Source of the DNA: Candidatus Obscuribacter sp.
GTDB taxonomy: Bacteria > Cyanobacteriota > Vampirovibrionia > Obscuribacterales > Obscuribacteraceae
Length of the DNA: 64,000 bases
Reading direction: 5' to 3'
Assembly: GCA_016718315.1 (NCBI GenBank)
Contig: JADKDV010000008.1
Location: forward strand, 1-64,000
This document shows, piece by piece, positions 55,363 to 63,958 of this stretch. The position numbers were made by a program, and so were the translations under genes. Numbering within the stretch: position 1 is the first letter of the stretch; each line of letters opens with the position of its first letter. A model generated the notes under the pieces. It saw only the letters and a program-made list of their open reading frames with translations, searched no databases and was not told the DNA's origin.

Positions 55363-56532
55363 ATGAAACACACCATATCAATCACGTTATCACTTGCTCT
55401 GAGCCTCCTGGGCAGCCTCACTATGGCAGGCAATGTCTTTGCTCAGCCCAGTAAAACAACGCCCCTCCTAAGGCAAGACAAAGCCCTCGCCAGCAAATTA
55501 GCTAAAGACTCATATCCCAGACTGCTCAAAGGAAAACCCGGACCCGACACCGATGCGGCAATAAAAATTGCCCGCGCCGCTTTTGCTTCGCCCGAGCCCC
55601 ATCTATACGACGCCGCCTACCGACTGGACGCCGGACGCTTTGGTCTTGTGCTCGCCCCCAGAGATTGGCACGGCTCATCTCCTACTGTCAAAGACGGCAA
55701 ATACACCTGGCCTCAAAAGACTCCTGATAGCGACAATCTCTTTTTTGACCCTGCCTTTTTTGCCTTCAAAACTAGCGGCGGAGTACATCCATCCATTTAC
55801 CTACAAAAGGGCTCTCAAAACGGCGTTCACTTTGCTATCAGACAGTTTTTTGCAGGTCCAGAAGAATACTATGACCTGACCCTGGTAAATGGCACAGAAG
55901 CACTCGGACCACTCTTTAGTCAGCTAGAAAGTACTAAAGGCATTGCTAGCAGCCAGGTACTATGCAATCACAGCTGGCTCAGTCCCTGGATCTACAAAAG
56001 CGCCTCTACAAATCAGGTCTTTGCTATCACCACAGGCAACCAGGCAAAGTGCCTGGACAACTGGCAAATCTATCAAATCGATAGTACGGGCAAAGCCACA
56101 AATATAGGCACAATTGGCTTTATGCCAGAGTTTGCCCATACCTTTGACGTAATACCCAAAGGTCCTCTCAAGCAAATGGCGCTTGTATTGGACCAGATGA
56201 TAGGCCCTGCTAGCCCCGATAACGGCGGCTTTAATCCTCCTGCCAGACTTAAAACCAGGATCAGACACATGTGGGCCAATTTGCTTTACCGCCCCCAGGC
56301 CATGGAGCAACCACCAGACACAAAAGCAGCAATCAATCTGGCAATTAGCAAATGGTCGCAAGAATCCTCCAGCAATTTTGCCCAGGCGCGCAAGCTTAAC
56401 GCCCTCTATCCAGCCGCTCTTAAGCAGCTTACCGAGTACTATTTAAGCAAGCAACAACTCGGTGCCCAGGAGGCAAAAACCCTGGCTAACAAAAACCTAG
56501 AATCAGCTTTCCGCACCCATTTTGATCTCTGA
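55363..56532 (+). CDS. Exported protein, unknown
   Basis: A 389-aa protein with a signal peptide (LSLALSLLGSLTMAGNVFAQ). The mature part is hydrophilic and aromatic-rich, with no motif I can name. Ordinary codon use separates it from the C/G-ending blocks on both sides, so it is an insert between blocks D and E, not part of either operon. Confidence 0.65.
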   Translation: MKHTISITLSLALSLLGSLTMAGNVFAQPSKTTPLLRQDKALASKLAKDSYPRLLKGKPGPDTDAAIKIARAAFASPEPHLYDAAYRLDAGRFGLVLAPRDWHGSSPTVKDGKYTWPQKTPDSDNLFFDPAFFAFKTSGGVHPSIYLQKGSQNGVHFAIRQFFAGPEEYYDLTLVNGTEALGPLFSQLESTKGIASSQVLCNHSWLSPWIYKSASTNQVFAITTGNQAKCLDNWQIYQIDSTGKATNIGTIGFMPEFAHTFDVIPKGPLKQMALVLDQMIGPASPDNGGFNPPARLKTRIRHMWANLLYRPQAMEQPPDTKAAINLAISKWSQESSSNFAQARKLNALYPAALKQLTEYYLSKQQLGAQEAKTLANKNLESAFRTHFDL

Positions 56533-57458
56533 GGCCGCGAGCGCCCAACTGGATCAGCAAAATGATCTATTTAATAACAAATGACCTGACCACTTTTGAT
56601 TGCCAAAATCACCTTGGTCATCGATCAACATATGCATGCATTTAGCAGCAACCAATAAGCGCACCTTTTATAGTACGGCTCAATGAGCCAATTAAGCGCA
56701 GACAGCCTGGCACCATATTTGGCATCACCATAAAATTGGTCTGCTTAACCTGGGAGTAAATTGGTATGCATCAATTTTTGCCAAAACAGGCTTAAACGGC
56801 ACTCATTTTTTACTGCTCGCAAAACAGCGAGAGGTTTTTGCATAAAACGCCCATTCATTACAAGCAGATCACTCTAGCAGTGATCAGCGAGCTACGCTAA
56901 CCATCAACCACTAGTTGCAAAACTGTACCAAATCAGAACGGTCTAATAAACCTTGGTTGAAGCAAACTACTTGATCACTTCAGAACCCTTATCAAGGGCA
57001 AAAGGTTGATGTATTGAGATGCTTACCAGTACTTACACTGAATCACTTTCTAGGCGCTAAATATACGTTGTGATAGCTTTATCTATCGTCTTAACAAAGT
57101 GCTTATAAAGTTCCGCGCGCGCGCGTGCGAAGTATTTCATTAGAGCTTTTATGGTTTCTTTCGTTTTACGTAAATGGCTAGGTTAAGGGAGTTATTTTTC
57201 CTCCCACCCAAAAAAAGACTCTTTCACCACCAAACTTCCCCGTGACCCCAGCTCCGACTCAAAGCACTCTGCTCTAACAAGCAGCGCTGAGAGTCAGCCT
57301 CAAAGCTTCGAGTCACTGCAATCGCAATCTGCGTTGCATTTACGTTCGTCTGCCCCTGGCAGTTCGGGCTAGCGCCATCTCCTGAGCGCCGACGCTATCC
57401 CGAAAAACCACCTTTTGTTCTAAATGCGCGCTCTCCTAACATTTGGAGGACTACTAGC
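56533..57458. other. Gene-poor region and block E leader
   Basis: I see no coding frame. It contains a weak hairpin (CTCGC / GCGAG, 56816-56831, then GTTTTTG), a perfect GATCACT / AGTGATC repeat (56867-56885), a TTTTATAGTA element at 56666, an alternating C/G run at 57114-57129 and GGGAG / CTCCC at 57187-57205. The last 250 bases are pyrimidine-rich and end in TTGGAGG before block E. A non-coding RNA is possible. Confidence 0.4.
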
Positions 57459-58472
57459 ATGATTCACTTCATGAGCCCTTACCTCTTGGCGCTCATCCCC
57501 ATTGTGCTTGGAATGCTCTTCGTCGCCACGCGGCGTCGCAAGAGCTACGGTCACACGCAGGTCGACTCTCAAAAGAATCTGCGCACTCTGTCTCTCATCA
57601 GCAAAGTCCCCGTACTTTGCCTGGCTGGCTTCCTCACTCTGTTGTGCCTGGCTATGGCCAGACCGACTCTGCCGGAGGCTCGTAGCACCAAGGTGATCGA
57701 ATCTCGCGACTTTATGATCGCAGTCGACGTCTCGGGCTCGATGGATACGGATATCGCTGACCCCAACCAAAAGGCAATGGCGGGTGGCAACACTCCCCAG
57801 ACCGACGCCGATGGCAAGCCCATCAAGACGACGCGTCTGACCGTGGCCCGCAAGGCCATCGAACAGTTCGTACCGACTCGTCAGGGAGACCGCATCGGTC
57901 TCATCTACTTCGACGACGAAGCGTACTTCAGCTGGCCTCTTACCACCGACTTGAACTTGATCTCTGAGCGCAATCTGCTCACTGGCAAGTACACCGGCGG
58001 CGGCACCAACTTCGACGGACCCGACGAGGCTGGTTACAGCAAGATGGGACCCCTCCAGGCTTCCATCAATCACTACAAGGAGCTGGGCCAGGCCAAAACC
58101 AAGGTGATCATCATGGTCACCGACGGCGAAGCCAGCATCAAGCCGGAACGGCTGCAGCAGCTCCTCGATCAGCTCAAGGCTGACAACATCAAGGTCTACG
58201 TCCTCGGTGTTGCGGAAGGCTGGGTCAACAACTCAAGCTCCACACAGGACCTGCGCAAACTGTCCGAACTCTCGGGCGGCAAGGTCCTTGTCGTGGGCGA
58301 CGCCAGCGCGATGCAGGCCGGATTTGACGAAATCAACAAGCTCGAAAAGTCGAGTGTTGAAGTGGAGACCACTCCCTTCTTCCGCGACATCTACGAGTAT
58401 TTCGTCTTCGCAGCCCTGCTCCTGGCGCTCATCTTCGCCGTGACTGCCGCCTTCATTCGTGAAGACGTTTAG
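57459..58472 (+). CDS. BatA-like VWA membrane protein
   Basis: A 337-aa protein, membrane helices at residues about 5-24 and 47-67, then a VWA domain with MIDAS DVSGSMDTD at about residue 90 and the later MVTDGEAS, and a last helix at about 308-328. This is the BatA layout of the Bacteroides aerotolerance operon family. The VWA domain is expected to face the periplasm. Metal-dependent ligand binding to a partner VWA protein is the inferred role. Start ATG has GGAGG. It is the first gene of block E. Confidence 0.85.
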   Translation: MIHFMSPYLLALIPIVLGMLFVATRRRKSYGHTQVDSQKNLRTLSLISKVPVLCLAGFLTLLCLAMARPTLPEARSTKVIESRDFMIAVDVSGSMDTDIADPNQKAMAGGNTPQTDADGKPIKTTRLTVARKAIEQFVPTRQGDRIGLIYFDDEAYFSWPLTTDLNLISERNLLTGKYTGGGTNFDGPDEAGYSKMGPLQASINHYKELGQAKTKVIIMVTDGEASIKPERLQQLLDQLKADNIKVYVLGVAEGWVNNSSSTQDLRKLSELSGGKVLVVGDASAMQAGFDEINKLEKSSVEVETTPFFRDIYEYFVFAALLLALIFAVTAAFIREDV

Positions 58473-58497
58473 TCATCACCTTCAACGGAGTAGAACT

Positions 58498-59091
58498 ATG
58501 GAAAAGAAAATATCTATGGCTCGGCGTGTGATGGTGGTACTGACCGTCATCGCCGGCATCCTCACTTTCTCTGCCGGAATGTATTGCTACCAGTGGTCGG
58601 ACAACGAGCGCATCCTGTACAACCAGGGTCTCGCCGCCTACCGCTCTGGTGACCTGCAGACCGCCATCAAGTTTTCCGACCAGACGCTGGCCGCTTACAA
58701 AGCGCGTCGGCAGCTGACCTGGACGGAACGTTTCATCTTCCCCAAGCCTGACAAGCCGCTCGCGGCCCAGGCGGCCTTCCTCAAAGGTCGGTCGCTGCTC
58801 AAGGCTGGTCAAGTCGAACCCGCCGTCAAGGCATTCAGGGAATCCCTGGAGCTGAACAGCGGCAATCTCTATGTCGGTGAAGACTTGACCGAGCAAGAGT
58901 ATCAGCTGCTTCGCGAGGCAGCCATGGTCGTCAAATACGACCTCGAGCTGCTCTTCAAGAACAGCCCTGAGCAGGCAGAAAAGCAGGGCAAGCCCAAGCC
59001 CGGCAAAGGCAAGCCCGACAAGGGTGACAAGCCTGTGCCCGGTGAGGACCCCGGCAACATGCCTGGCAAGGGGAACCGCGACACCATTTAA
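58498..59091 (+). CDS. TPR-containing membrane-anchored protein (BatC/E-like)
   Basis: About 197 aa from the ATG at 58498 (GGAGTAG upstream); the frame's earlier Met lies inside batA. One N-terminal helix anchors the protein. TPR-like repeats follow (ILYNQGLAAYRSGDLQTAIKFSDQTL, AFLKGRSLLKAGQVEPAVKAFRESL). The C-terminus is a Lys/Pro/Gly-rich linker (GKPKPGKGKPDKGDKP). It probably organises the BatA/BatB proteins at the membrane. Confidence 0.75.
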   Translation: MEKKISMARRVMVVLTVIAGILTFSAGMYCYQWSDNERILYNQGLAAYRSGDLQTAIKFSDQTLAAYKARRQLTWTERFIFPKPDKPLAAQAAFLKGRSLLKAGQVEPAVKAFRESLELNSGNLYVGEDLTEQEYQLLREAAMVVKYDLELLFKNSPEQAEKQGKPKPGKGKPDKGDKPVPGEDPGNMPGKGNRDTI

Positions 59092-59102
59092 GGAGAACCA
59101 CC

Positions 59103-60218
59103 ATGCAAGCAATTGCTAATATGCACTGGGTCAGACCAGACTATTTGTACGCGCTCCTGGCGGTTCTTCCCGCGATGGCTGCGCTCCTCTACTTCTCCTA
59201 CCGCCAGCGTCTTGCTGCGCGCAAGGAGTGGGGCGAAGAGAAGCTCATTGAGCGGTTCACGCGTCCCTTCAGCCGCACCCGCGAGCTGATCAAGGGATGC
59301 CTCTGGCTGACCGCAACGGCTCTGGTTGTCCTCGCGGCAGCCGGACCGCTTCTCACTGATTCGCCCATCAAAGTCAAAGAGGGCAGCATGAGACTGATTG
59401 CCGTCGTCGACGTCTCCCCCAGCATGGCAGCGGAAGACTACCGCTCTGTCATGCCGGGCAAAGAGATCACCGACGGTCGCGGTCGCGTTATCAAAACCAT
59501 TCCCGTCGAGCAGGTCGTAGGACCTTATGGCTCGCGTCTGGACATGGCCAAGTACGTGATTCGCCGGCAGATCATGCCCACCCTCGAACACAACAAGATC
59601 GGTATCGTCAACTACACCGGTCAGGGTTTTGTGCAGGCTCCTCTCACCGACGGCTACGAGGCCCTGAGCTGGATGATGGACAAGCGTATGGGCATCAACC
59701 AGGCTCCTGGTGGTGGCTCTGACTACGCCGAGGGGCTGAAGACCGCCCTGGAAATGTTCAAGACCCAGCCTCAGGACTCACTGCAGAAGGTGATCCTGCT
59801 CTTCACTGATGGCGGCTTCACCGGCGATCCGGAAGAACTTACCAAGGTTCTTGCTGCCGTTCGCGAGCAGAACATCCGCATCATCGTTGTCGGCATGGGC
59901 AGCACCAACCCGACCTATATCCCCAAGTACAGCGCGGACGGACAGTCCACTGGATTTGTGGAGAAGGACGGCGAGGCTGTCAAAACTGCCATCGACGAAG
60001 CTGCTCTGCAAACCCTCGTCTCACAGACGGGAGGCGACTACATCCGCCTCGACCCTGATTCGCCTCCGCGAGTCAAAATCGAATGGGCTCGCAGCTTCGG
60101 TGCTACCAAGTCCGAGCAGCATGACGATCCCATCTTCCAGTACCCGCTTGGTGCAGCCCTTCTTCTGATGGGTGTCCTGATGGGTATCGGACTGGTCCGC
60201 CGCGAAAAAATCGGCTGA
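59103..60218 (+). CDS. BatB-like VWA membrane protein
   Basis: A 371-aa protein with helices at residues about 12-33 and 66-85, then a VWA domain with MIDAS VVDVSPSMAAED at about residue 102 and LLFTDGGFTGD, and a C-terminal helix (YPLGAALLLMGVLMGIGLV). The MIDAS Ser pattern is DVSPS, not the usual DxSGS, but still DxSxS. AAGGAG precedes the start. It pairs with BatA in the same operon. Confidence 0.85.
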   Translation: MQAIANMHWVRPDYLYALLAVLPAMAALLYFSYRQRLAARKEWGEEKLIERFTRPFSRTRELIKGCLWLTATALVVLAAAGPLLTDSPIKVKEGSMRLIAVVDVSPSMAAEDYRSVMPGKEITDGRGRVIKTIPVEQVVGPYGSRLDMAKYVIRRQIMPTLEHNKIGIVNYTGQGFVQAPLTDGYEALSWMMDKRMGINQAPGGGSDYAEGLKTALEMFKTQPQDSLQKVILLFTDGGFTGDPEELTKVLAAVREQNIRIIVVGMGSTNPTYIPKYSADGQSTGFVEKDGEAVKTAIDEAALQTLVSQTGGDYIRLDPDSPPRVKIEWARSFGATKSEQHDDPIFQYPLGAALLLMGVLMGIGLVRREKIG

Positions 60219-60439
60219 CCGTTTGATTGCACGCCAAATGTCAGCCGATGCAAATCGGCTGGCTTTTAGCTGCAGTGAAATGTAACTACGGACTGCCAAA
60301 AGCAGCCCGTCTTGTTTTGTCTGGTGTCCACATGGACAAACCCGCTTGCCGCTCTCAACCAAATTGAGCGCAAGCACTAAAACCCATCCCTTAAACCAGC
60401 GGTGACTCAGAAACGTCACCATATGTTTGGAGAATCAAA
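60219..60439 (+). other. Stem-loop-rich spacer between batB-like and moxR genes
   Basis: Three to four hairpins are present: CAGCCGAT / ATCGGCTG with loop GCAA (60242-60261, followed by GCTTTTAG, terminator-like), GCTTGC...TCAA / TTGAGCGCAAGC (60344-60375), GGTGAC / GTCACC (60401-60420) and TGTCCA / TGGACA (about 60326-60339). A promoter for moxR may lie here. Confidence 0.6.
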
Positions 60440-61450
60440 ATGGAATCGATCCACACCATCAAGCATCCGGTTTTTGTGAAGCAGCTCAACGAGATCAAGA
60501 AGGTTGTGCGCGGCTACGACTACGTCGTCGCCCTGTGCATCCGCTCTCTGCTCACCAAGAACCACGTGCTCCTCACGTCCTACCCGGGTCTCGCCAAGAC
60601 GACCCTGGCCAACACCCTCGGCGCCACCATCATCGGTGGTGTCGCCAACCGTATCCAGATGCTGCCCGACACGCTCCCCTCGGACGTCGTCGGCGTGCCC
60701 GTGATCGACCCGATGACCCGTCAGTACGTGGTCGAGAAGGGCCCGATCCTCGGCTGCAACATCTTCCTGGCGGACGAAGTCAACCGTACCGGTCCCAAGA
60801 CCAACGCCGCCACGCTGCAGGCCATGCAGGAAGGGTTCGTCACCATCCGCGGTGTCAACTACCCGCTCGAGGACGTCTTCCTCCTCATTGCCACGCGCAA
60901 CCCCGTGGAGCAGGAAGGCACCTACGAGCTGCCGGAAGCGATGATCGATCGCTTCGGCGCCGAAGTCAGCCTGCCCTACGTCGAAGCGGAAGACGAGATG
61001 TCGATCCTGCGCTCCGCCACGGCGCTGCGCAAGGACCCGACCAGCCTCGTCAACCGCGTCGTCAGCCTCGATGACATCCGCGCTGCTCGTGCGCAGGTCG
61101 CTGCCATGGTGGACAACCTGCCGGACAGCATCCTCTCGTACATCGTGCGCCTGGTGCGTGCGACCCGTCCGCAGGACGCGCTCTTCGCCAAGGTGAAGGA
61201 CGCTCAGGGCACGAGCTTCGAGAAGAAGGTCATCCTCGGCTGCTCGCCCCGTGCTCAGCTGAACATCGCCTACGCGGCGGCTGCCACGGCGTTCCTCAAC
61301 GGTCGCGACAAGGTCGAGCCGGGTGACGTCAAGTTCGTCGCTCGCGACATCATGCGCGCCCGTATCACCAAGAACCCGATGTTCCCCAAGTTCCAGGTGG
61401 AAGATTTCATCTCGGCAATCCTGGCCAGCACTGAAATCGTCGGCGCTTAG
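60440..61450 (+). CDS. moxR: MoxR-family AAA+ ATPase
   Basis: A 336-aa cytoplasmic ATPase. The P-loop is SYPGLAKTTL (K53), and Walker B is IFLADEVNRTGPKT. Sensor 1 ATRNPVEQEGTYELPEA and PEAMIDRFG are typical. MoxR proteins act with VWA proteins to assemble or load metal cofactors or membrane complexes. The start has GGAG. Codon use is the most extreme C/G-ending in block E, suggesting high expression, as expected for a ring ATPase used in excess. Confidence 0.93.
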   Translation: MESIHTIKHPVFVKQLNEIKKVVRGYDYVVALCIRSLLTKNHVLLTSYPGLAKTTLANTLGATIIGGVANRIQMLPDTLPSDVVGVPVIDPMTRQYVVEKGPILGCNIFLADEVNRTGPKTNAATLQAMQEGFVTIRGVNYPLEDVFLLIATRNPVEQEGTYELPEAMIDRFGAEVSLPYVEAEDEMSILRSATALRKDPTSLVNRVVSLDDIRAARAQVAAMVDNLPDSILSYIVRLVRATRPQDALFAKVKDAQGTSFEKKVILGCSPRAQLNIAYAAAATAFLNGRDKVEPGDVKFVARDIMRARITKNPMFPKFQVEDFISAILASTEIVGA

Positions 61451-61459
61451 GACCTGGTT

Positions 61460-61510
61460 GAAGCCGGTACCAGCGTTAATCACTAAACCGAGAAGCGCTG
61501 GTACCGCTTC
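61460..61510 (+). other. Strong hairpin between moxR and DUF58 genes
   Basis: GAAGCCGGTACCAGCG pairs with CGCTGGTACCGCTTC over 15 bp with one bulge and a 20-base loop. No T tract follows, so it may protect the upstream moxR mRNA or lower expression of the next gene. Confidence 0.7.
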
Positions 61511-61532
61511 GCTTACCTGAAAGAGGTGAACT

Positions 61533-62546
61533 ATGTCTGAACGCAAAGATAAAGCTCTCATGGAGCTTATCGCTTCTGTTGAAGAAAGGGCCATCAAGCA
61601 GGCAATCCCTGTGAACTGGCGCACCAACCAGATTTTCGGTGGGACCGGTGAACGGCCCTCCCGCAATCGTGGCTTCAGCGGATTCGATTTCCACTCCTTG
61701 AAACCATACAAGTTTGGCGACGACCCTCGCATGATTGACTGGGCGGCTACGGCTCGCTCCGGCAATGAAAACGATTTCCTCGTGCGCCAGACTCAAGAGC
61801 CCCGCGAAGTGAAGTTCTACATCCTCGTCGACTCCAAGTTGACGATGGACTTCGGCACCAAACGCACCACCAAACGCATGGTGGCTGCTGAGCTTGCGGC
61901 ATCGGTGCTCAACAGCGCCAAGAAGACCAACGACAAGATTGGCTTCCTGGTGTATGACGAGCATTCGATTCAAGCCATGAGCTTCCGTGCCAACTTCACC
62001 AATGTGGTCAAGCTCCCCTGTCTCTCCGCCATCATCGAACCGGGACTGCGTCACATGTTCCCGGATGAAGCGGTGCCGGAGACTGTCCAGCTCGACATCG
62101 CCGAAAAGGGTGAGAATCCCTCCGGTCTGTCGCAAGCTCTGCGCTATGTGCGCAATCAGACGCGCTCCATCGTGTTTGTTATCTCGGACTTCATCGACCT
62201 CTCCGAGGACGACAAGGCTGAGCTGGCATACACGGCCGGTGCTCACAACATGTTCTGCATGTACGTGCAGGACGTGCGCGAGCGCGAGCTGCCCAACACC
62301 TGGGGCATCTACATGCTGGAGGATATCCGCAAGGGTACCCGCAAGGCTGTATGGCTGCCGCCCAAGTGGTGGCCGCTTCAGGGCATCAGGAGCGTGCGTG
62401 AGCAGTACGCCGCCAACTTCAGAGAGCGTCGCAATGGCATGCTCGCGTTGTTTGCTGAGGCCAATGTCCGTTGGGAGGAATTCTCCACGGAAGAAGGTCT
62501 CTCGGCGCGCGACAAGCTGATTCGGCTGTTCTCCGAGCCATCGTAA
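61533..62546 (+). CDS. DUF58-family protein
   Basis: A 337-aa protein with the DUF58 signature RGFSGFDFHSLKPYKFGDDPRMIDWAATAR near residues 47-75, then a VWA-like fold with FYILVDSKLTMDFG. DUF58 genes nearly always sit next to moxR and belong to the same machine. No transmembrane helix is obvious. The start has GAGG. Its loss of the second Ser in the MIDAS motif (DSKLT) suggests weak metal binding. Confidence 0.85.
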   Translation: MSERKDKALMELIASVEERAIKQAIPVNWRTNQIFGGTGERPSRNRGFSGFDFHSLKPYKFGDDPRMIDWAATARSGNENDFLVRQTQEPREVKFYILVDSKLTMDFGTKRTTKRMVAAELAASVLNSAKKTNDKIGFLVYDEHSIQAMSFRANFTNVVKLPCLSAIIEPGLRHMFPDEAVPETVQLDIAEKGENPSGLSQALRYVRNQTRSIVFVISDFIDLSEDDKAELAYTAGAHNMFCMYVQDVRERELPNTWGIYMLEDIRKGTRKAVWLPPKWWPLQGIRSVREQYAANFRERRNGMLALFAEANVRWEEFSTEEGLSARDKLIRLFSEPS

Positions 62547-62563
62547 GCAAAAGGAACTCAACT

Positions 62564-63823
62564 ATGAAAACCAAGTATTTGGGGTTTGCTCTCGTGCTCG
62601 CGACACTCGTGTCGGCCAGTACGCTCGCGCAGACCACGTCTGCTGACGCTGCACCCACGACCGTCAACGGTAACGCGTGCAGCACCCTCACTGGCACCAT
62701 CGGTGGCCAGTCCGCTCCGTCCAGCTCCTCGCCCTACTCCTACGGAGAAGGTGGTTACGGCTACACGCCCGAGACCAAGCAGGAGCCCAAGCCCGCCAAC
62801 CCCGTCCGCAAGACCTGCGATGACGGCAAGGTGCGCGTCATTGTCGGTATCACCCCCGATGACGGCACCGGCAACCCGGCTTCGCATCGGCACTTCGGCC
62901 ACACCATCATGGACAAGATCCCTCTGACGGTGGTGTACGAGGTCGACCCCGCTGTGATCATCGACTTCACGTCGCTGGTCAAGCAGCGTGTGATTGGCTT
63001 CGAAGGCTCGGACTTCGAGCTGTACAAGCCGATGCCTGGTGAACCGCCGGCGGTGACCATCAGTGGTCCCGCCTTGAAGCAAGTCGGCGTCCAGCCTGAT
63101 CCGGCCAATCCTGGCAAGGTCAAGCCGGTCGTGCGCAAGGTCTACGTCGTCAACCTGCTCGTACAGAGCATGGTCTTCAAGCCGAGCATCGTCTTTACGC
63201 TCGACTTGCGTTACGCCACCGCCCTGCTCGACGACGGCAAGACGCCCAACTGGCGTCCTGTGACTACGCCCGAGTTCGTCGTTTCGCGTTCCACCCTGGT
63301 GGACAATGGTGAAGAGTTGCTGGAAGGCGACCTCAACGCCAAGAGCGAACGTCTGCCCTGGCCGACCATCGCCGCTCTGTCCCTGGGCATCTTCTTGATG
63401 TTCCTCTATCCGGGACTGGGTGTGGTGAAGTGGTTCAACCGTGTGCGTCCCCGCAAGGTGATTGCGCCCAACCGCATGGCCTGGAGCGTTTTCGAAGCCA
63501 ACCACAAGGACGGCAAAGCGAACGGCTTCAAGGTCAAGCACATGAAGGCCTTCACCCACGCGCTGCGCCGCTACCTGGCGACGACGCCGCAGTACCGTCA
63601 CATCGACGCTCTGACCATCGAACAAATCGGCAGCCACTTCCCGGATGCCGACCCGGCTCAGCTGGAGATGATCACGCGGGCGATGGCCACCTGCGAAGGC
63701 GAAGTCTTCGAGACTGGCGCTGAACGCAATGGCGAAACTCCGGTCAGCCTGACGGACGAGCAGCTGCGGCAGCTCTTCCACGACCTGAGCCACCTGGTGC
63801 CGCGCACCTGGGACGCCAAGTAA
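62564..63823 (+). CDS. BatD-like exported membrane protein
   Basis: About 419 aa from the ATG at 62564 (AAAGGA upstream); the earlier frame start lies inside the DUF58 gene. A signal peptide (LGFALVLATLVSASTLAQ) leads to a periplasmic part with two strand-rich segments (VIVGITPDDG, RKVYVVNLLVQSMVF). One helix (LPWPTIAALSLGIFLMFLYPGLG) is near residues 265-287. A basic cytoplasmic domain follows. It lies where BatD or MxaA would sit in bat operons; that assignment is by position and topology. Confidence 0.6.
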   Translation: MKTKYLGFALVLATLVSASTLAQTTSADAAPTTVNGNACSTLTGTIGGQSAPSSSSPYSYGEGGYGYTPETKQEPKPANPVRKTCDDGKVRVIVGITPDDGTGNPASHRHFGHTIMDKIPLTVVYEVDPAVIIDFTSLVKQRVIGFEGSDFELYKPMPGEPPAVTISGPALKQVGVQPDPANPGKVKPVVRKVYVVNLLVQSMVFKPSIVFTLDLRYATALLDDGKTPNWRPVTTPEFVVSRSTLVDNGEELLEGDLNAKSERLPWPTIAALSLGIFLMFLYPGLGVVKWFNRVRPRKVIAPNRMAWSVFEANHKDGKANGFKVKHMKAFTHALRRYLATTPQYRHIDALTIEQIGSHFPDADPAQLEMITRAMATCEGEVFETGAERNGETPVSLTDEQLRQLFHDLSHLVPRTWDAK

Positions 63824-63835
63824 GTTGACTCGACG

Positions 63836-63871
63836 CCGGAGGGTGTCTGCCTAGAGGCAAACACTCTCCGG
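63836..63871 (+). terminator. Hairpin after block E
   Basis: CCGGAGGGTGTCTGCC / GGCAAACACTCTCCGG pair over 16 bp with one mismatch, one G-U and loop TAGA. The downstream bases are not T-rich. Confidence 0.6.
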
Positions 63872-63958
63872 TTAGAGCAAACAACAAAAACAGGCACCTG
63901 AGCCAACAAAAGCAAAGGAATTTGTTGACCACCCTTATCCCACTTCGGATAAACGGGC

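Noticed and set aside
60416..61765. Minus-strand open frame opposite moxR
   Set aside because: Same artefact; it spans two sense genes and the hairpin spacer.
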